The position numbers and the translations under genes were made by a program. Shown here one piece after another: positions 1 to 12,005 of a DNA stretch of 64,000 nt; positions within the stretch are counted from its first letter, which is position 1, and each line of letters starts with the position of its first letter. The DNA is from Acanthacorydalis orientalis. Lineage: Eukaryota > Arthropoda > Insecta > Megaloptera > Corydalidae. Below the pieces are notes generated by a model, which did not search any database, was not told the origin of the DNA, and saw only the letters and a program-made list of their open reading frames with translations. The DNA is taken from NCBI GenBank assembly GCA_034766995.1, contig CM068315.1, positions 24,241,562 through 24,305,561 of the forward strand, written 5' to 3'.

Positions 1-137
1 ATGGTAATTAAATAAATATATGTCCAACGTCGCTAATTACTATTCCAAAACTATATGAAAATAAATAATTATTCACAAGAGAGTACCACTTGACTTATTT
101 ATAAAAAGTATTTTCATAGATTGGATGAAACCAGTAA

Positions 138-251
<114 letters not shown>

Positions 252-397
252 CAATCATTTTAAAAATTCTACACTGAAGAAATCCTTATGGGTTATCTTG
301 TAAGTGTTTTTACTGTAAGATCAGCTAAATATCTATCAGCTAAATTTTAAAGACTGATTTCAGTCTTTGTGTCATTTTCAGAAAAGTTTTGAAAATC

Positions 398-477
398 TTA
401 AAAGATGGTCTTCAAAACTGATCTAAAGCGAGCACGTGTTCTGAAAGCGGTCATGGAAAACAGATATTCAGCTGATT
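398..477 (-). CDS. Candidate last exon of the clip-domain gene
   Basis: On the minus strand a pyrimidine-rich acceptor (CGTTCTTCGTTTAG) at 478-479 is followed by 25 open codons and a TAA ending at 398. The acceptor leaves two bases before the first full codon, which fits the phase-1 donor of the clip exon at 758-955. Joined, it would add a short basic tail rich in Arg (…FRTRARFRSVLKTIF) without cysteines. The product would then be a clip-only secreted protein rather than a clip protease. The interval is richer in GC than its surroundings. The plus strand is also open over the same bases (ATG at 405, 35 codons), so the coding strand is uncertain. The protease domain may instead lie beyond the left edge. 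Confidence 0.28.
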
Positions 478-510
478 CTAAACGAAGAACGCCTCTAGGA
501 TTACATATAT

Positions 511-517
<7 letters not shown>

Positions 518-579
<62 letters not shown>

Positions 580-580
580 T
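518..580. repeat. (TA)n microsatellite
   Basis: About 63 bp of TA with one CATA interruption. Confidence 0.97.
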
Positions 581-757
581 CATTCGATCAAGATTCATCA
601 ATTGTGTCAACCGAAATTCGGCTTAGAAAATGAAATATTTGAAATGTCATAGTTTTAATGACAGAGAAATTGTATAAATTATAATTGTTTAACATTTGAT
701 GATATTTTGTGACATTTTGATGACAAAAATCACTTAATTTATATTATTTTTATTTAC

Positions 758-955
758 CTATTTCACTCCTCAACTTAGTTCCTAATCTATTGGTAGTTGA
801 TGGAGGGCAGCATACGATCTCTTCGCTACCTTTCCAACTGCACCTTGGTAAATTATGTCTTCGATAGAGTTGTAACATTTTCTTTGATTGCCAACACGTC
901 ATCGCACTCGTACATGTACCTTTTGTAGTTTTGTTGAATGTGCATTGATCTCCTT
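758..955 (-). CDS. Clip-domain exon of a secreted clip protein, probably a serine protease
   Basis: Seen: on the minus strand an acceptor (TTAATTTTGTAG) precedes 955 and a donor (AAATAG|GTAAATA) follows 758. The 198-bp exon is open in the frame set by the signal-peptide exon at 4943-5036; the split codon G|AA gives Glu. Its six cysteines are spaced C-x9-C-x5-C-x17-C-x9-CC, starting EGDQC and ending EEIVCCPP. That is the classic clip domain with its three disulfides. Family knowledge: clip domains sit in front of chymotrypsin-like domains in arthropod haemolymph cascade enzymes (Toll activation, melanisation, embryonic patterning) and in some non-catalytic homologues. The spacing resembles snake/persephone-type proteases. 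The exon ends in phase 1, so more sequence follows. No His/Asp/Ser protease motif lies in the window, so catalysis cannot be judged. Confidence 0.9.
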
Positions 956-3609
956 CTACAAAATTAACAGAAATTATTAAAATTATATATTGGTGATACG
1001 CAACGATTTGGATGAAAATTCATTTATAATTTTGTGAATTAATATGGTTATAAAAAAAATAAAAAATATATAAGTTAAATCACGATATAAATGGGGACAC
1101 TCTGACTGAATTCACTTTCATAGAGATTTTTCATTCCCTTGCAGGTGACTTGCAAAATCTTTAACCATTAATATATAATCATTCTCATTGTTTCTAATGT
1201 AAATTTGAATATTGGCTAATATCATAAATCTCCAAATGTTTAAGTAGAGACAGATTTGAAGAAAGATTTTAATTTTTTGAATATGCAGAATATTCTATGA
1301 CTGCTATTTTTTATTTAGTGTATTATGGTAAAAATAATTATTTTATTAAAATAGAAAAATGGATTACAAGTGAATAAAATAGAAATTTTTACATATTTAT
1401 TTCGTAATTATACAAGATTTTATTACGTGTAAAAGAAAAAATCATGAAAAATATTGAATAAACCATTATTGATTGTTGTTTGTAGATATTTCGATGAAGA
1501 TAACATTTTATTCAGTTTGAGAAGGTACAACAGAAAAATCTCAAAGATATCAAATCTATGTAGAATTTTCTTGGTACTCTGAAGTAGATGGCACGTAAAA
1601 CGTATACAATAATGATTTACTGAATATTTTTGATCAGAAATTTGCGATTTGTGAATCGAAAAAGAATTTATTCGGGAAAGTGAATTAGAGTTTCAGAACT
1701 TTTTCAGTTATTAAAAAACTAACCCGTTGAATATTTTTAATAATCAGTTAGAAAAAGATGGTTATTTAAAAGATGAAATTTCAAGAATATTTAAAACACA
1801 TTCAGTCCATATCTTTATTAACTGATTTTTTTTATAAAAGTCCAATATTTTAATCTAAACAACAATTAGAGACATTTAAGTTTTGAGTTTTAAAATTTAA
1901 TGGATATATATATATTTTAAAATAAAATTTTTTTGAGTAATTAAAAACTCTAAACCAATAATCGTATTAAGACAAAACGAACAAACGTTTCCAATTTTTT
2001 ATTAAACTTAAAAATTTAAATTTCAATAAAGCTTAAAATAAGAACAATTCTCACAAAACATTTCTGACACTAGCTGAATTCACTTTCACAAATGAATTCT
2101 TTTTTCAATTCACAAATCATACAATATTTTTTTGTAGTTTGTCGAATAAAAAACGAATCCATGTGAATAGAGACTCATTTCATCGGTTTGCAAATTAATT
2201 CTTTAAACAAAAAATCATAAAACAAAACATAAATGAAAATCATATTTGAAAAAAGCGATTGAGAACCATTAAAATATGAGAACCATATTTGTTATTTTAT
2301 TCATATGTCGAATTAATGAAAAATACAAACGAAACGATCGAATATCTGAATGTATCTCCTTTTCGATAAACGTTTTTTCAAAGCAGTAATACTTGTGTAC
2401 AATTAATAATTGTATAATGTTCAATGACACGGACGTCAATTGTATAAAAACATGTCTGAATTTAAATAATAATAACGTCACGTTTCGTACAGAATTCTCA
2501 TTAAAATAATTAGAAGCTTAAACAAATTCATGCATTAATTTATAAAATATTCGTTTTGATTTGTAATATATTTGAAATAAAATGTTCCTGTTATATCGTC
2601 TTCTATAAATACTTATAAAAAAATATATAAGAATTTATCTACCGACTGTTTAATTCTCTATTTATTTTTAATTATTCGACAAAAATTTCGATTGGGCAAA
2701 AAAACCGACAGCACATCTAAGTGATTATTAGCAAGGTTATTGGAATTAATTATAGATTAAAATATTAAAAATATATGAAGTATTTGAGTAAATACGTATT
2801 TAACAGTACTGAAGATTTTTCGTAACAATATCATTGAAAAATAAATATTTCAACATTGCTTTCAAAATATAAAAAAGAAAAAAACAATCAGTGTGAAATT
2901 TGACGAAATATTTTTATTGACTAAGAGGCGCAGATAAAATATCTAAGGTCATATAAATATTTATTTGATATCAGTGTTTCTCTGCACGTATATTCTATTA
3001 AATAAATTGAAAGTGTGTGTTTAAAATATATTATCGTTACAAATATTTGTTTACGAGATTGTAACATGTTTAATATTTCCTATAACAAAATTAAAAATAT
3101 ATTAACTTAAAACTTGAGATTAAATTCATTATTTCAAAAATAATCACTGAATATATAAATAAAAGAGATATTTTTAAATACATTTTCTAATTTAATAATT
3201 GAATTGTAACAATGATTAGATATATTTCATGTTTTTATATCTCAAGTTATTTTTTTTAACAATATCCATGTCGAAAAATAAATAAATCGTAGAAATAACA
3301 ATCAAGAAATTATAAATTAAACTAAAATTTATAAATCAAAACAGGAATTTAAAAATGTGATATTTTATTTCCAAATTTGTTTTGATTTAATATAAATTTC
3401 GTCAATAATTTGTCATTAGATTCACATTTTAAGATTTGAGATACTTGATTGATTGAATCGATTAAAATTTCTATATAAATTATTGACTTAGGCCAACCCT
3501 GTTCAGGTGTGAGATCAAACCAGGAAAATAATCAATATTTTATATTTAAATCTGTATGATTTTCCCAAAGTTATATCTGGTAAAACCAGGTATTCACATA
3601 AATAGAAAT
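956..3609. other. Intron of the clip gene; satellite relics only
   Basis: Part of the ~4-kb intron between the two clip-gene exons. No coding signal was found. Decayed copies of the dispersed ~167-bp repeat are visible: near 1100-1125 and 2068-2120 in the CACTTTCACAAATGAATTC orientation, and near 1500-1705 in the opposite orientation, ending GAAAGTGAATTAGAGTTTC. Confidence 0.6.
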
Positions 3610-4275
3610 TATTTTATTATTAAATATGGATAAAACCTTAAGTAGATTTATTGAGTTTTAGAAATGAGTTCTTTGTTTACTCCACTAACGGTATGTAGGA
3701 TGAAAATAGGATTGATTTGTGAATTTGAATTTCTCCAGTGTGACAAATGTTTTGAGATTCATTGAAATTAGGTTAAATGAGATTTAATTAATATGGATAA
3801 AACCTTAATTAGATTTATTGAATTTTAGAAATGAATTCTTTGTTTACCCCACAAACTATTTGTAGTGCCAAAAAGGGATTAATTTGTTAAACTGAATTTC
3901 ACCAGTCTCAGAAATGTTTTAAGATTGTTTGAAATTTGATAAAATAAGATTTAATTAATATAGATAAAACCTTAAGTATATTTATTGAATTTTAGAAATG
4001 AATTCTTTGTTTACCCTACAAACTATTTATAGGGTAGAAAAATTATTCATTTGTGAATGTGAATTTCAGTTTCAGAACTGTTTTGAGAGTTATTTAAATT
4101 AAATTAAGTAAGATTTGATTAATATGAATAAAACCTTGAGAAAATATATTGAATTTCACAAATCAATTCTTTACTCGCGCCACAAACTACTTGTGAGGTG
4201 GAAAAAGGATTCATTTTTGAAAGTGAATTTCGTCAGCGTCAGAACCGTTTTGAGATTTATTGAATTTTGATTAAA
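3610..4275. repeat. Tandem array of four ~167-bp units
   Basis: Four imperfect head-to-tail units. The marker TAAAACCTT starts at 3631, 3798, 3965 and 4129, so the period is 167, 167 and 164 bp. Each unit continues with a GAATTTTAGAAATGAATTC-like stretch, a TTTACCCCACAAACTATTTG-like stretch, and then GGATTCATTTGTGAA…GTGAATTTC…CAGAAC. There is no open frame. The last two blocks recur singly at many other places in both orientations. This looks like a short surviving satellite array inside the clip-gene intron. Confidence 0.88.
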
Positions 4276-4753
4276 TTATGTAATTGATCTCATTCATATT
4301 ACTTATTTAAATCAAATCAAAGTACTAGCATGAACATATATTTCTCATCATATTATTTAAAAAATAGCACATATTTTTTTTTTAAATTGAGTCATACTAT
4401 CAACATAATGAATTAATTGACTCGATTTATATTATCTTTATTGATAATTATTTAACAGTTTTTAAAAAATATAATTACTATTCCTGAAAGAAATCCTCAG
4501 TTCCAATTATTATTTAAATTCTTGGAATAAATCATTTAAAGTGATGTTATTGAATAAAAAATGGCAACTAAATGTTTAAACATTAAATATTTATAATAAC
4601 AAGAGAGAGATGTTAAAAAACACTATGTGATTAAAGTCAAAAAAAAGGTATGTTCAATTTTAGAGTGAATTTTAATGCATGCTTATGGATATATTTGTTG
4701 TTTTTGATTTCAAGTTGAGATGTTTTATATTTTGATTGTTTTATTTGTTTATC

Positions 4754-4756
<3 letters not shown>

Positions 4757-4810
<54 letters not shown>
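4757..4810. repeat. (TA)n microsatellite
   Basis: Fifty-four bp of TA, about 130 bp from the donor of the signal-peptide exon. Confidence 0.97.
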
Positions 4811-4813
<3 letters not shown>

Positions 4814-4942
4814 GGAAATGTATGTTCGAGTGTGTGTAGCTGTGTGTGAATGTGCGTTTGTCAAGTATTGAATGCGTATGTATTTCTAAAATCCGTAATT
4901 ATTTCGTCAAAAACGTTATATTATTGAAATAATTTTACTTAC

Positions 4943-5036
4943 CGAACAATGAATCGTCAGTAAAAAAATCCGCGAACGTTGACAACACTGCCATTGAAAG
5001 GACGATCACAACTTTTAATAAAATCGAACACTCCAT
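4943..5036 (-). CDS. Signal-peptide exon of the clip-domain gene
   Basis: The minus-strand ATG at 5036 has a good start context (AAACAATGG). It opens 31 codons beginning MECSILLKVVIVLSMAVLS, then TFA|DFFTDDSLF. This is a textbook secretory signal: short n-region, one Lys, a hydrophobic core, and a likely cut after Ala22. The exon ends in phase 1 at a strong donor (TTCG|GTAAGT). That phase fits the clip exon at 758-955, with one codon shared across a ~4-kb intron. The mature protein would start DFFTDDSLFEGDQC, putting the clip domain at the very N-terminus as in cascade proteases. The promoter elements lie 130-180 bp upstream. Confidence 0.88.
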
Positions 5037-5164
5037 TGTTTATCTCGAATTCGACCAATGTCAGGTTATCATAAACGAACAACACAGAAACAAAATGGCA
5101 AGGTCTTCGTCGAAAATAGAGAATATTTTCAACAGACACCTTTCACTCGATTCGTTCTTGACGC

Positions 5165-5216
5165 ACTGCTTGTTTTACAAACTCTGCACTGATTTTATAG
5201 TTAACAGTTTGACTCA
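5165..5216 (-). promoter_or_regulatory. Core promoter of the clip gene: TATA box, initiator and AP-1-like site
   Basis: Reading the minus strand, CTATAAAATC has its TATAAAA at 5199-5193. An initiator-like GCAGTG lies at 5169-5164, about 32 bp downstream, which is the expected distance. A TGACTCA, the AP-1 consensus, lies at 5210-5216, eleven bp upstream of the TATA box. The implied 5' UTR is about 130 nt and leads to the ATG at 5036. An AP-1 site would suit a stress- or immunity-inducible gene, but one 7-bp match can be chance. A clear NF-kB/Rel site was not found. Confidence 0.6.
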
Positions 5217-5664
5217 TCGGTAGCGGAGTAAAAGCAATTATTGAAAAACCACAGAATGGTTCGTTCGTCCGTCTATTTACTTAGGTACAACGGAAGTTGT
5301 CGTATTATCAATTTGTTTTTCATTTTCAAGACATTGTCAATATAATTTCATTGTTTTTTTTTTGCTTGCGGCGAGATAATTGAGAATTTTCCACGTATTG
5401 CAGTTTGCGTAAAGTGTGTGAATGTTCTGAGAACTATTGTTTTGAAGTAAGGAAAATGTTACGAAATTAAATGTGAATTATGATAGACGAATATTCATTT
5501 TTGTACTTTTTATAAAATGAATTTAAGAATCATTTCCTTTTATTATTTAGTTTGATAAGAAGATATTATCAGATTAATTTTGTCGCATATTTTTTTCCAT
5601 TTCTGTAAATAAAGTGACTGTCATTCGAATTTTATTAACAATTTTTAAAAGTAGTTCCTATATA

Positions 5665-6971
5665 TTAGTTTGCTGCAAAAATAATTACGATTTTTACCTA
5701 TCGAGCATAAAGTCGCATATATATTAGTTAAAAGTTATATTTATAAATCAAAATAAAGACCATTTGACTCTATACCTTTCCCTCAACTGGAAACAAGTTT
5801 GTTTATTCCTACAAGATAAAATTATTGAGTCCTGGAATTAACGAATTCATCGAAAGCGCTTTGAGTTTATGCTTGATCTTTGAAAATCTTCTCTCGTAGA
5901 AAACTACTCGAATGTTTAAAAAAATGATAATCTGTCGTAAATAGGTACGGAGAATAAGGTGGATGAGGTAAGGTTTTATAACCCAGTTCATTTAATTTCT
6001 TTAACTTCATTTGTGAGACATGTGGTCGGGCGTTGACATGAAGAAGAATTGATGTGGTCCTCTTCGATTAAATAATGCTTGCCGTAAACGATACAACTTC
6101 TTGTTCATTTTTCCAATTTCTTGACAATATTTTTCTGCTGTTATGGTTTCACAGGGATTTAAGAAGTTGTAGTAAATGATAACACTGGCCGACCATCAAA
6201 CAATGACCATAATCTTTTTGTTATGAAGCTGCGGTTTAGGAAACTGTTTTGGTGCTTCTACTAGGTCTATCCACTGTGACGGACTTTTTCGATTGTTGTA
6301 GGAAATCAACTTTTCATCACATGTGACAATTCGATCAAGAAAGTGGCCATTTTTGTTACGCAAAAAAGGACAGAGCAGACTTCGTATCGTCAAATTGCTT
6401 AATGTTCGTTTAATTCATACGGCATCGATTTATCCAGCTTTGTGGTTTTTTTCCCATTAGGCTCAAATGACAAACAACTTTTGAATTATCGGCATGAAGT
6501 TATTTTGCCACCTTAAGAGTTATTTTACGTGGGCCTGCTTCAATAACAGTTCTTAAACTATTATTGTCTATTGACATCCACGAAACTGAAAGACATCCAC
6601 GACCTTACTCATCATCAAGGTTTTCGTTTCCATTACGACATTTTTAGAACCAGTGTTGAGTTGTACGTTCACTAATTGACTCTTGTTCAAAAACAAATTT
6701 GATATTTCGAGCAGTTTCTGTTGCTTTACGTCCCAATTTAAACTCATACAATAAAATTGTGCAAATTTGTTTACTTTCTATGACTAATTTAAGAAGTTAT
6801 ACCCAAGAATACTGAAAAATGAAATCAATAGACATAAGCGGAAATCAGTAGTGCTAATTTCATTGTTTACAATGATGTTTGACATGACTATAACAAAAGA
6901 TAACGGTAACTAGAAAAATCAGCACCAAACTTAAAATGATGAAAACCGCAATTATTTTTGCACCAACCTTA
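5665..6971 (-). mobile_element. Decayed full-length mariner, transposase on the minus strand
   Basis: The element is 1,307 bp and is flanked by TA. Its inverted ends are left TTAGTTTGCTGCAAAAATAA and, inward from the right, TAAGGTTGGTGCAAAAATAA. On the minus strand near 6200-6390 the catalytic core is clear. It reads FLDRIVTCDEKLISYNN, then SQWIDLVEAPKQFPKPQLH, and further on NPCETITAEKYCQEI. The order and wording match mariner transposases, closest to the group with DEKW…RxQWLDKGEAP. Many stops and frameshifts split the frame into pieces, so it is inactive. It lies just upstream of the clip gene and could affect its promoter region. Confidence 0.9.
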
Positions 6972-7388
6972 TATAGTTAAACAGTGAACAAGTTTATCCT
7001 TACTTATTGCATTGATTGAAAATTACACAATAATATTTTACTATTTTTCAATAATACATACACTTAAATAATAAGTGATTTGCTTCTTCCTAAAAATTTA
7101 ATAAAGAATAATTTTTAAAATAGAATTACTTGTTTAATATCCCTGAAGCTACTATTTATTTTCTTTCTTTTCCATTGTCGTGTTGTTCCTTTCGACATCA
7201 TTAGAGCGTCGTAAAGACCAATTTGGAAAAGAAAAACGTAAAATACTGCGCCCTCAAAGACACAAAACAAGACATTCAAATCCAGAAAATAAACGAAATA
7301 CAAATATTCAAATAGAAAATTGTAGTTTTACAAAACAACTGTAATAAGATTAATATTCTTCTATATTTCTTCTCACTGTTTCAAAATA
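6972..7388. other. No gene seen
   Basis: AT-rich spacer between the mariner and the large inverted repeat. A 62-codon minus-strand frame near 7115-7303 shows no family motif or splice context. Confidence 0.5.
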
Positions 7389-8275
7389 AAAAAATCATCT
7401 TTTCACAAATCGATTAAATTTATAATCGTATAAAGAAATCATACAAGTAAATATATAAGATTCTGTATTCAAGTCTTATCTGGATAATTGAAATTCGTTT
7501 TTTAAAACCGAAAATAAAACTCAGTCATGGTTTTCCGAAACTTTTAATACTTCTCAACGCTGTTATTTTTATAAAATCAATTATCGAAACATTGATTTGA
7601 AAAACTGAATTTGAAAAGACATAATTGTTTGATATCCATTTCTAGTTCTAAACAAAATGATTTTCGATTATAAATTTTTTGATAACTAGACGCTAAATAA
7701 CAAATATTTTTTATATTTTCTTTTCAAATTAAATTTTAAAAATACACTATATATTTTATTCGAATAACGAATCGAATAATGTGCTTATTGGCAAATTGTC
7801 AACGCAAGAATATAATTTTTTTCAAAAATATATAAAACAAATATCGATAAAACAAGCACTGATTGAAAATAAAATGATTATAAAGGAAAATAGAATGAAT
7901 CTGTTTATTTAAAATAACTTATTTTATTAAAAAAATAGTTATATTTATCAGGTAGAGATTTTTCTGTATGATTTTAGACCAGTGTTCCTCTTAATATTTT
8001 AATCTGGTGCTCCTTGTCATTATAGATTGGATCCCTGATCCCCACTTCTACATTTAGTACGAGTTATATCCTAAGGTTGAACTTAAAGATTACAAGAATG
8101 TTCAAAATTCACCAGATGATATAATTAGTTCAAATATTTCAACTGCTGATGTTTATATAGAAATATGCTGTTACTGTGTCATCTTGATATGCGTTTGCTT
8201 AGCGGAAGGGGTAAATATATAATTAAGTGTAAAAAAGCCTAAAGTAGAGAGAATAATAATAGATTAGAACTTGTC
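7389..8275 (+). repeat. Left arm of a large inverted repeat
   Basis: About 885 bp that pairs with the reverse complement of 10385-11272. Matching landmarks are ATCATCTTTTCACAAATCGA at the outer end, AACGCAAGAATATAATT near 7801, and AAATATATAATTAAGTGTAA at the inner side near 8213. Divergence between the arms is moderate by eye, with small indels. No open frame or transposase motif was found in either arm. Confidence 0.9.
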
Positions 8276-9274
8276 GGAATATATAAAATCTTTATACATT
8301 GAAGATAAAAGGTTTCACTGTGTCTCGAAAACTACCTTACAATAAAATTGATGTAGATAAAAGAAATCAAGTGCTAAAATTGTGGATATAAACTTTATTT
8401 CACAAAAAAATTATTCTTTCAGTTATGAAAACAATAAAATCTTTTTCTTATCGTCTTCAGAACGTCAAAGCAGATAGATTTTTCATTACTTACATTCGCT
8501 GTTTGTAGATGATATCATTACCATTGAATGTGCATAAAGATAAATATTGATTTACTGAACATTTCTGATTTGAAATGTTTTTTTATAGTTTTTGTGATGA
8601 AAATAGAATATATTTATATAAGAATTTATTTCATAATTATTTTCAAATGGTAACCAGCTATCAATTAAAAAATATAATTTTTTAATCACTGTTTTGAAAC
8701 TGTATTAAACAGGTTAAATATTTAGATTGAGAGAAAAGAAAAAAGGTATTTTTCTAGAAAGATATAGTAAAGAACTAGGTGTGTTATTTTTGTTTGTTCA
8801 AGTTTCAAATATTGTTTTAATTAAAAAAAAACATTTAATTATCATAAATAATAATTTTTATGCAGAAATATTATTTCATCTCAATATTATTATAAATAAT
8901 GCCTTTTTTCATAATAATATTATTGAAAACAGCTTACAAATTACTATTAACTAGAACTAACACCAATCTGAAAGAATATTTAAGACGAGAACACATTTCG
9001 AACGTTTAAAAAGATTCCATTTTCAACTGAAAACTTTTATTGAAAAATTAATATTTCTGACTTCATATATTTGTTTACTTTTATAACATTTGTTTTCTCT
9101 CACTATACACAGTTTACATTTCTTATAAATTACTGAAAACTGCAGATTGTATATTAATAAAAATGATTTTAAATTAGGAATTTTTTCTTAATTCAAAATA
9201 CAGCTACAAGTTTTCAACTAAAATTTTGAGTAAATATCAAATTCTCTCCTTTCCTCTCTATCTATCTCTCTCTT

Positions 9275-9297
9275 TATATGTATACATATATACATAT

Positions 9298-9348
<51 letters not shown>
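9275..9348. repeat. TA-rich microsatellite
   Basis: Interrupted TATACATA units pass into pure (TA)n, following a CTCTCTATC tract. Confidence 0.93.
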
Positions 9349-9351
<3 letters not shown>

Positions 9352-9959
9352 GGATAACTAAAAGGTTTTCTCAGAATAAATATCATGTCAGAAGATAATT
9401 AATAATTATGAGACCCTATCTTAAACTGCAGATCATTTCATAATAGTATAAAAAATATTATTTCAAAACATACTGAAACATTTCTTTCTGTTCTGTCATA
9501 AGAAAGGTATTCGAATGATGTAAAAAATATATTTATTCAGTTATTCAGAATAAAATGAGGAAATTCTTAAATTATTCTTATAAAACTGCGTCGAGAGATA
9601 TAAACTATTGTATATGAAACATTTTCAAACAATTATCGGTAAATATCAAACGAGTTTGTCATCAGTTAATTGCTATAATGCAACAAATATATATTTTTTA
9701 CATTTAGAAAAAAGCATATTAAAAACATCGATTAAAAAAATATCTTCCTTCTTTAACCTCATCTTAACGTTTATTTATTATTTGTTTTTCAAATAAAATG
9801 AATCATATTAAAAATATAGTAAATTTACAAGAAACGATGAAGAATTTTCATGCTGTTAGTCAATTTTACATGGAGATTGTAAGTGAGAAGAATGTATTAA
9901 AAAGATAATAGTCAAATTTTAATATTTTCCAGCATTAAAAAATGATTATTGTAAAACTG

Positions 9960-9961
<2 letters not shown>

Positions 9962-10032
<71 letters not shown>
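9962..10032. repeat. (TA)n microsatellite with GATA tail
   Basis: Seventy-one bp of TA, directly followed by three GATA units. Confidence 0.97.
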
Positions 10033-10035
<3 letters not shown>

Positions 10036-10384
10036 AGATAGATAGATTGGTGATAATTTGGTGATTCTTCTGTTAAATAAATCTTTTCTTTCTTCATACT
10101 AACAAATAACTGTTTGAATAAATTGAGAAAAACTATTTTGAAATTCAAAAACGATTCGAACAAATTTCAAGCCAATAAAATTGACTGTCATACTTATATC
10201 ATATTAGAGAGTTTAAAAATATTTATTTCTTCTTTAAAAAGAGTTATTATTCAAAAAACAGAATCTTTTTGAAAGTTTTAAGTGTTTTTTTCTTAAATGT
10301 TCTTTTATATTAACGTTAATTCTAATTGAGAGTAATTTAAAAACTTTTTTCAATATAAATGTAAGCTTTATATGCTTAGACAGG

Positions 10385-11272
10385 TTTGAATCTATTGTTA
10401 TTATTTCTACTTTAGTTTATCTTATTTTTTACACTTAATTATATATTTACACCTTTCTCTAAACAAACGCATATTAAGATGACACATAAACAGCTTATTT
10501 CTATATAAGCATCAACAGTTGATATATTTGAACTATTTATATCATCTGGTGAATTTTGAACATTCTTGTAATCTTTAAGTTCAACCTTAGGATAGAACTC
10601 GTACTAAATGTAGAAGTGGAGATCAAGGATCTAATGTATAATGATAAAGAGCACCAGATTAAAATATTAAGAGGAACACTGGTCTAAAATCATACAGAAA
10701 AATCTCTACCTGATAAATATAACTATTTTTTAATAAAATAAGTTATTTTAAATAAACAGATTCATTCTATTCTCCATTATAATCATTTTATTTTTAATCA
10801 GTGCTTGTTTTATCGATACTTGTTTTATATATTTTTGAAAAAAATTATATTCTTGCGTTGACAATTTGCCAATAAGCACATTATTCGATTCGTTATTCGA
10901 ATAAAATATATAGTGTATTTTTAAAATTTAATTCGAAAAGAAAATATAAAAAATATTTGTTATTTAGCGTCTAGTTATCAAACAATTTATAATCGAAAAT
11001 CATTTTCTTTAAAACTAGAAATGGATATCAAACAACTATGTCTTTTCAAATTCAGTTTTTCAAATCAATGTTTCGATAATTGATTTTATAAAAATAACAC
11101 CGTTGAGAAGTATCAAAAGTTTCTAAAAACCATGACAGAGTCTCATTTTTGGTTTTAAAAAACGAATTTCAATTATCCAGATAAGACTTGAATATATAAT
11201 CTTATATATTTACTTGTATGATTTCTTTATACGATTATAAATTTGATCGATTTGTGAAAAGATGATGTTTTT
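10385..11272 (-). repeat. Right arm of the large inverted repeat
   Basis: Reverse-complement partner of 7389-8275, ending with TTTGTGAAAAGATGATG at the outer side. See the left arm for landmarks. Confidence 0.9.
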
Positions 11273-11312
11273 TGTAAAGTGTTTCTAATCCAGTGCTTAG
11301 ACTGTGCACAAT
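11227..11312 (-). CDS. Speculative terminal exon of gene B
   Basis: On the minus strand an acceptor (CGTTGTCAGTTCAG) at 11313-11314 opens 27 codons to a TAA at 11227. It leaves two bases first, which fits the phase-1 donor at 13242. Most of its codons fall inside the inverted-repeat arm, whose other copy is not coding. That weakens the case. The translation (CAQSKHWIRNTLQK…) matches no known family. Confidence 0.18.
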
Positions 11313-11314
11313 CT

Positions 11315-11950
11315 GAACTGACAACGTCCGCCAAAATAACATATTAACAAAATCACATGTTTAGAATCATACAAATACAATTTAAATATCGTCGAACATT
11401 GATTCAGATCACAACATTTTTGTAGATTTGATAATACATAAAATGATTCATAATTATTCATCTTTATCTATAAATGTATACCATTACACATTCTGTATTA
11501 AAATTTTATCGAAATGTAATAAAGTAAATAATGATTCCTATTATCATGAAACGAAACTAATCCCTTTATTTAGTAAACTAACTACAGAGTTTATTTATAA
11601 ATAAAAGTATTACTCTACTAATATACATTTTATTGAATAAACTCACAACCTAAAAAACAGATTGAGGTTTATTCAAAGTCTTTAATTTGATTAAAGACGG
11701 CTGATAATATTTATAAAAAATTAACTAATCTAGAAACGATGATTAGTACCTTGTTGTATGTTGATTCAATACTTAGACGTTTATATCTAGTTTTTTTAAA
11801 AAATATCTTTAACGGACATGTAATACCGGAAAGTGTAACTTAAACCAGTTTTCAAATCCATGTCTCATATTTACAGTTAGATTTAAATAATAGGATGTGA
11901 AATGTTTTTTTTATTGAATTAAATATTTTTGATATCAAGTCTGTAAAGTA

Positions 11951-12005
<55 letters not shown>

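Larger units (their letters stand above)
8276..10384. other. Spacer between the inverted arms; no gene seen
   Basis: About 2.1 kb of AT-rich DNA with two TA microsatellites and a degraded copy of the dispersed satellite-like repeat near 8430-8640. The open frames near 8727-8954 and 9608-9796 are low-complexity Ile/Asn/Phe strings without a recognisable domain. Confidence 0.6.

Noticed and set aside
3610..4275. Regular repeats that could suggest a CRISPR array.
   Set aside because: Units are 167 bp, continuous and imperfect, with no short conserved repeat/unique spacer pattern, and the DNA is eukaryotic.
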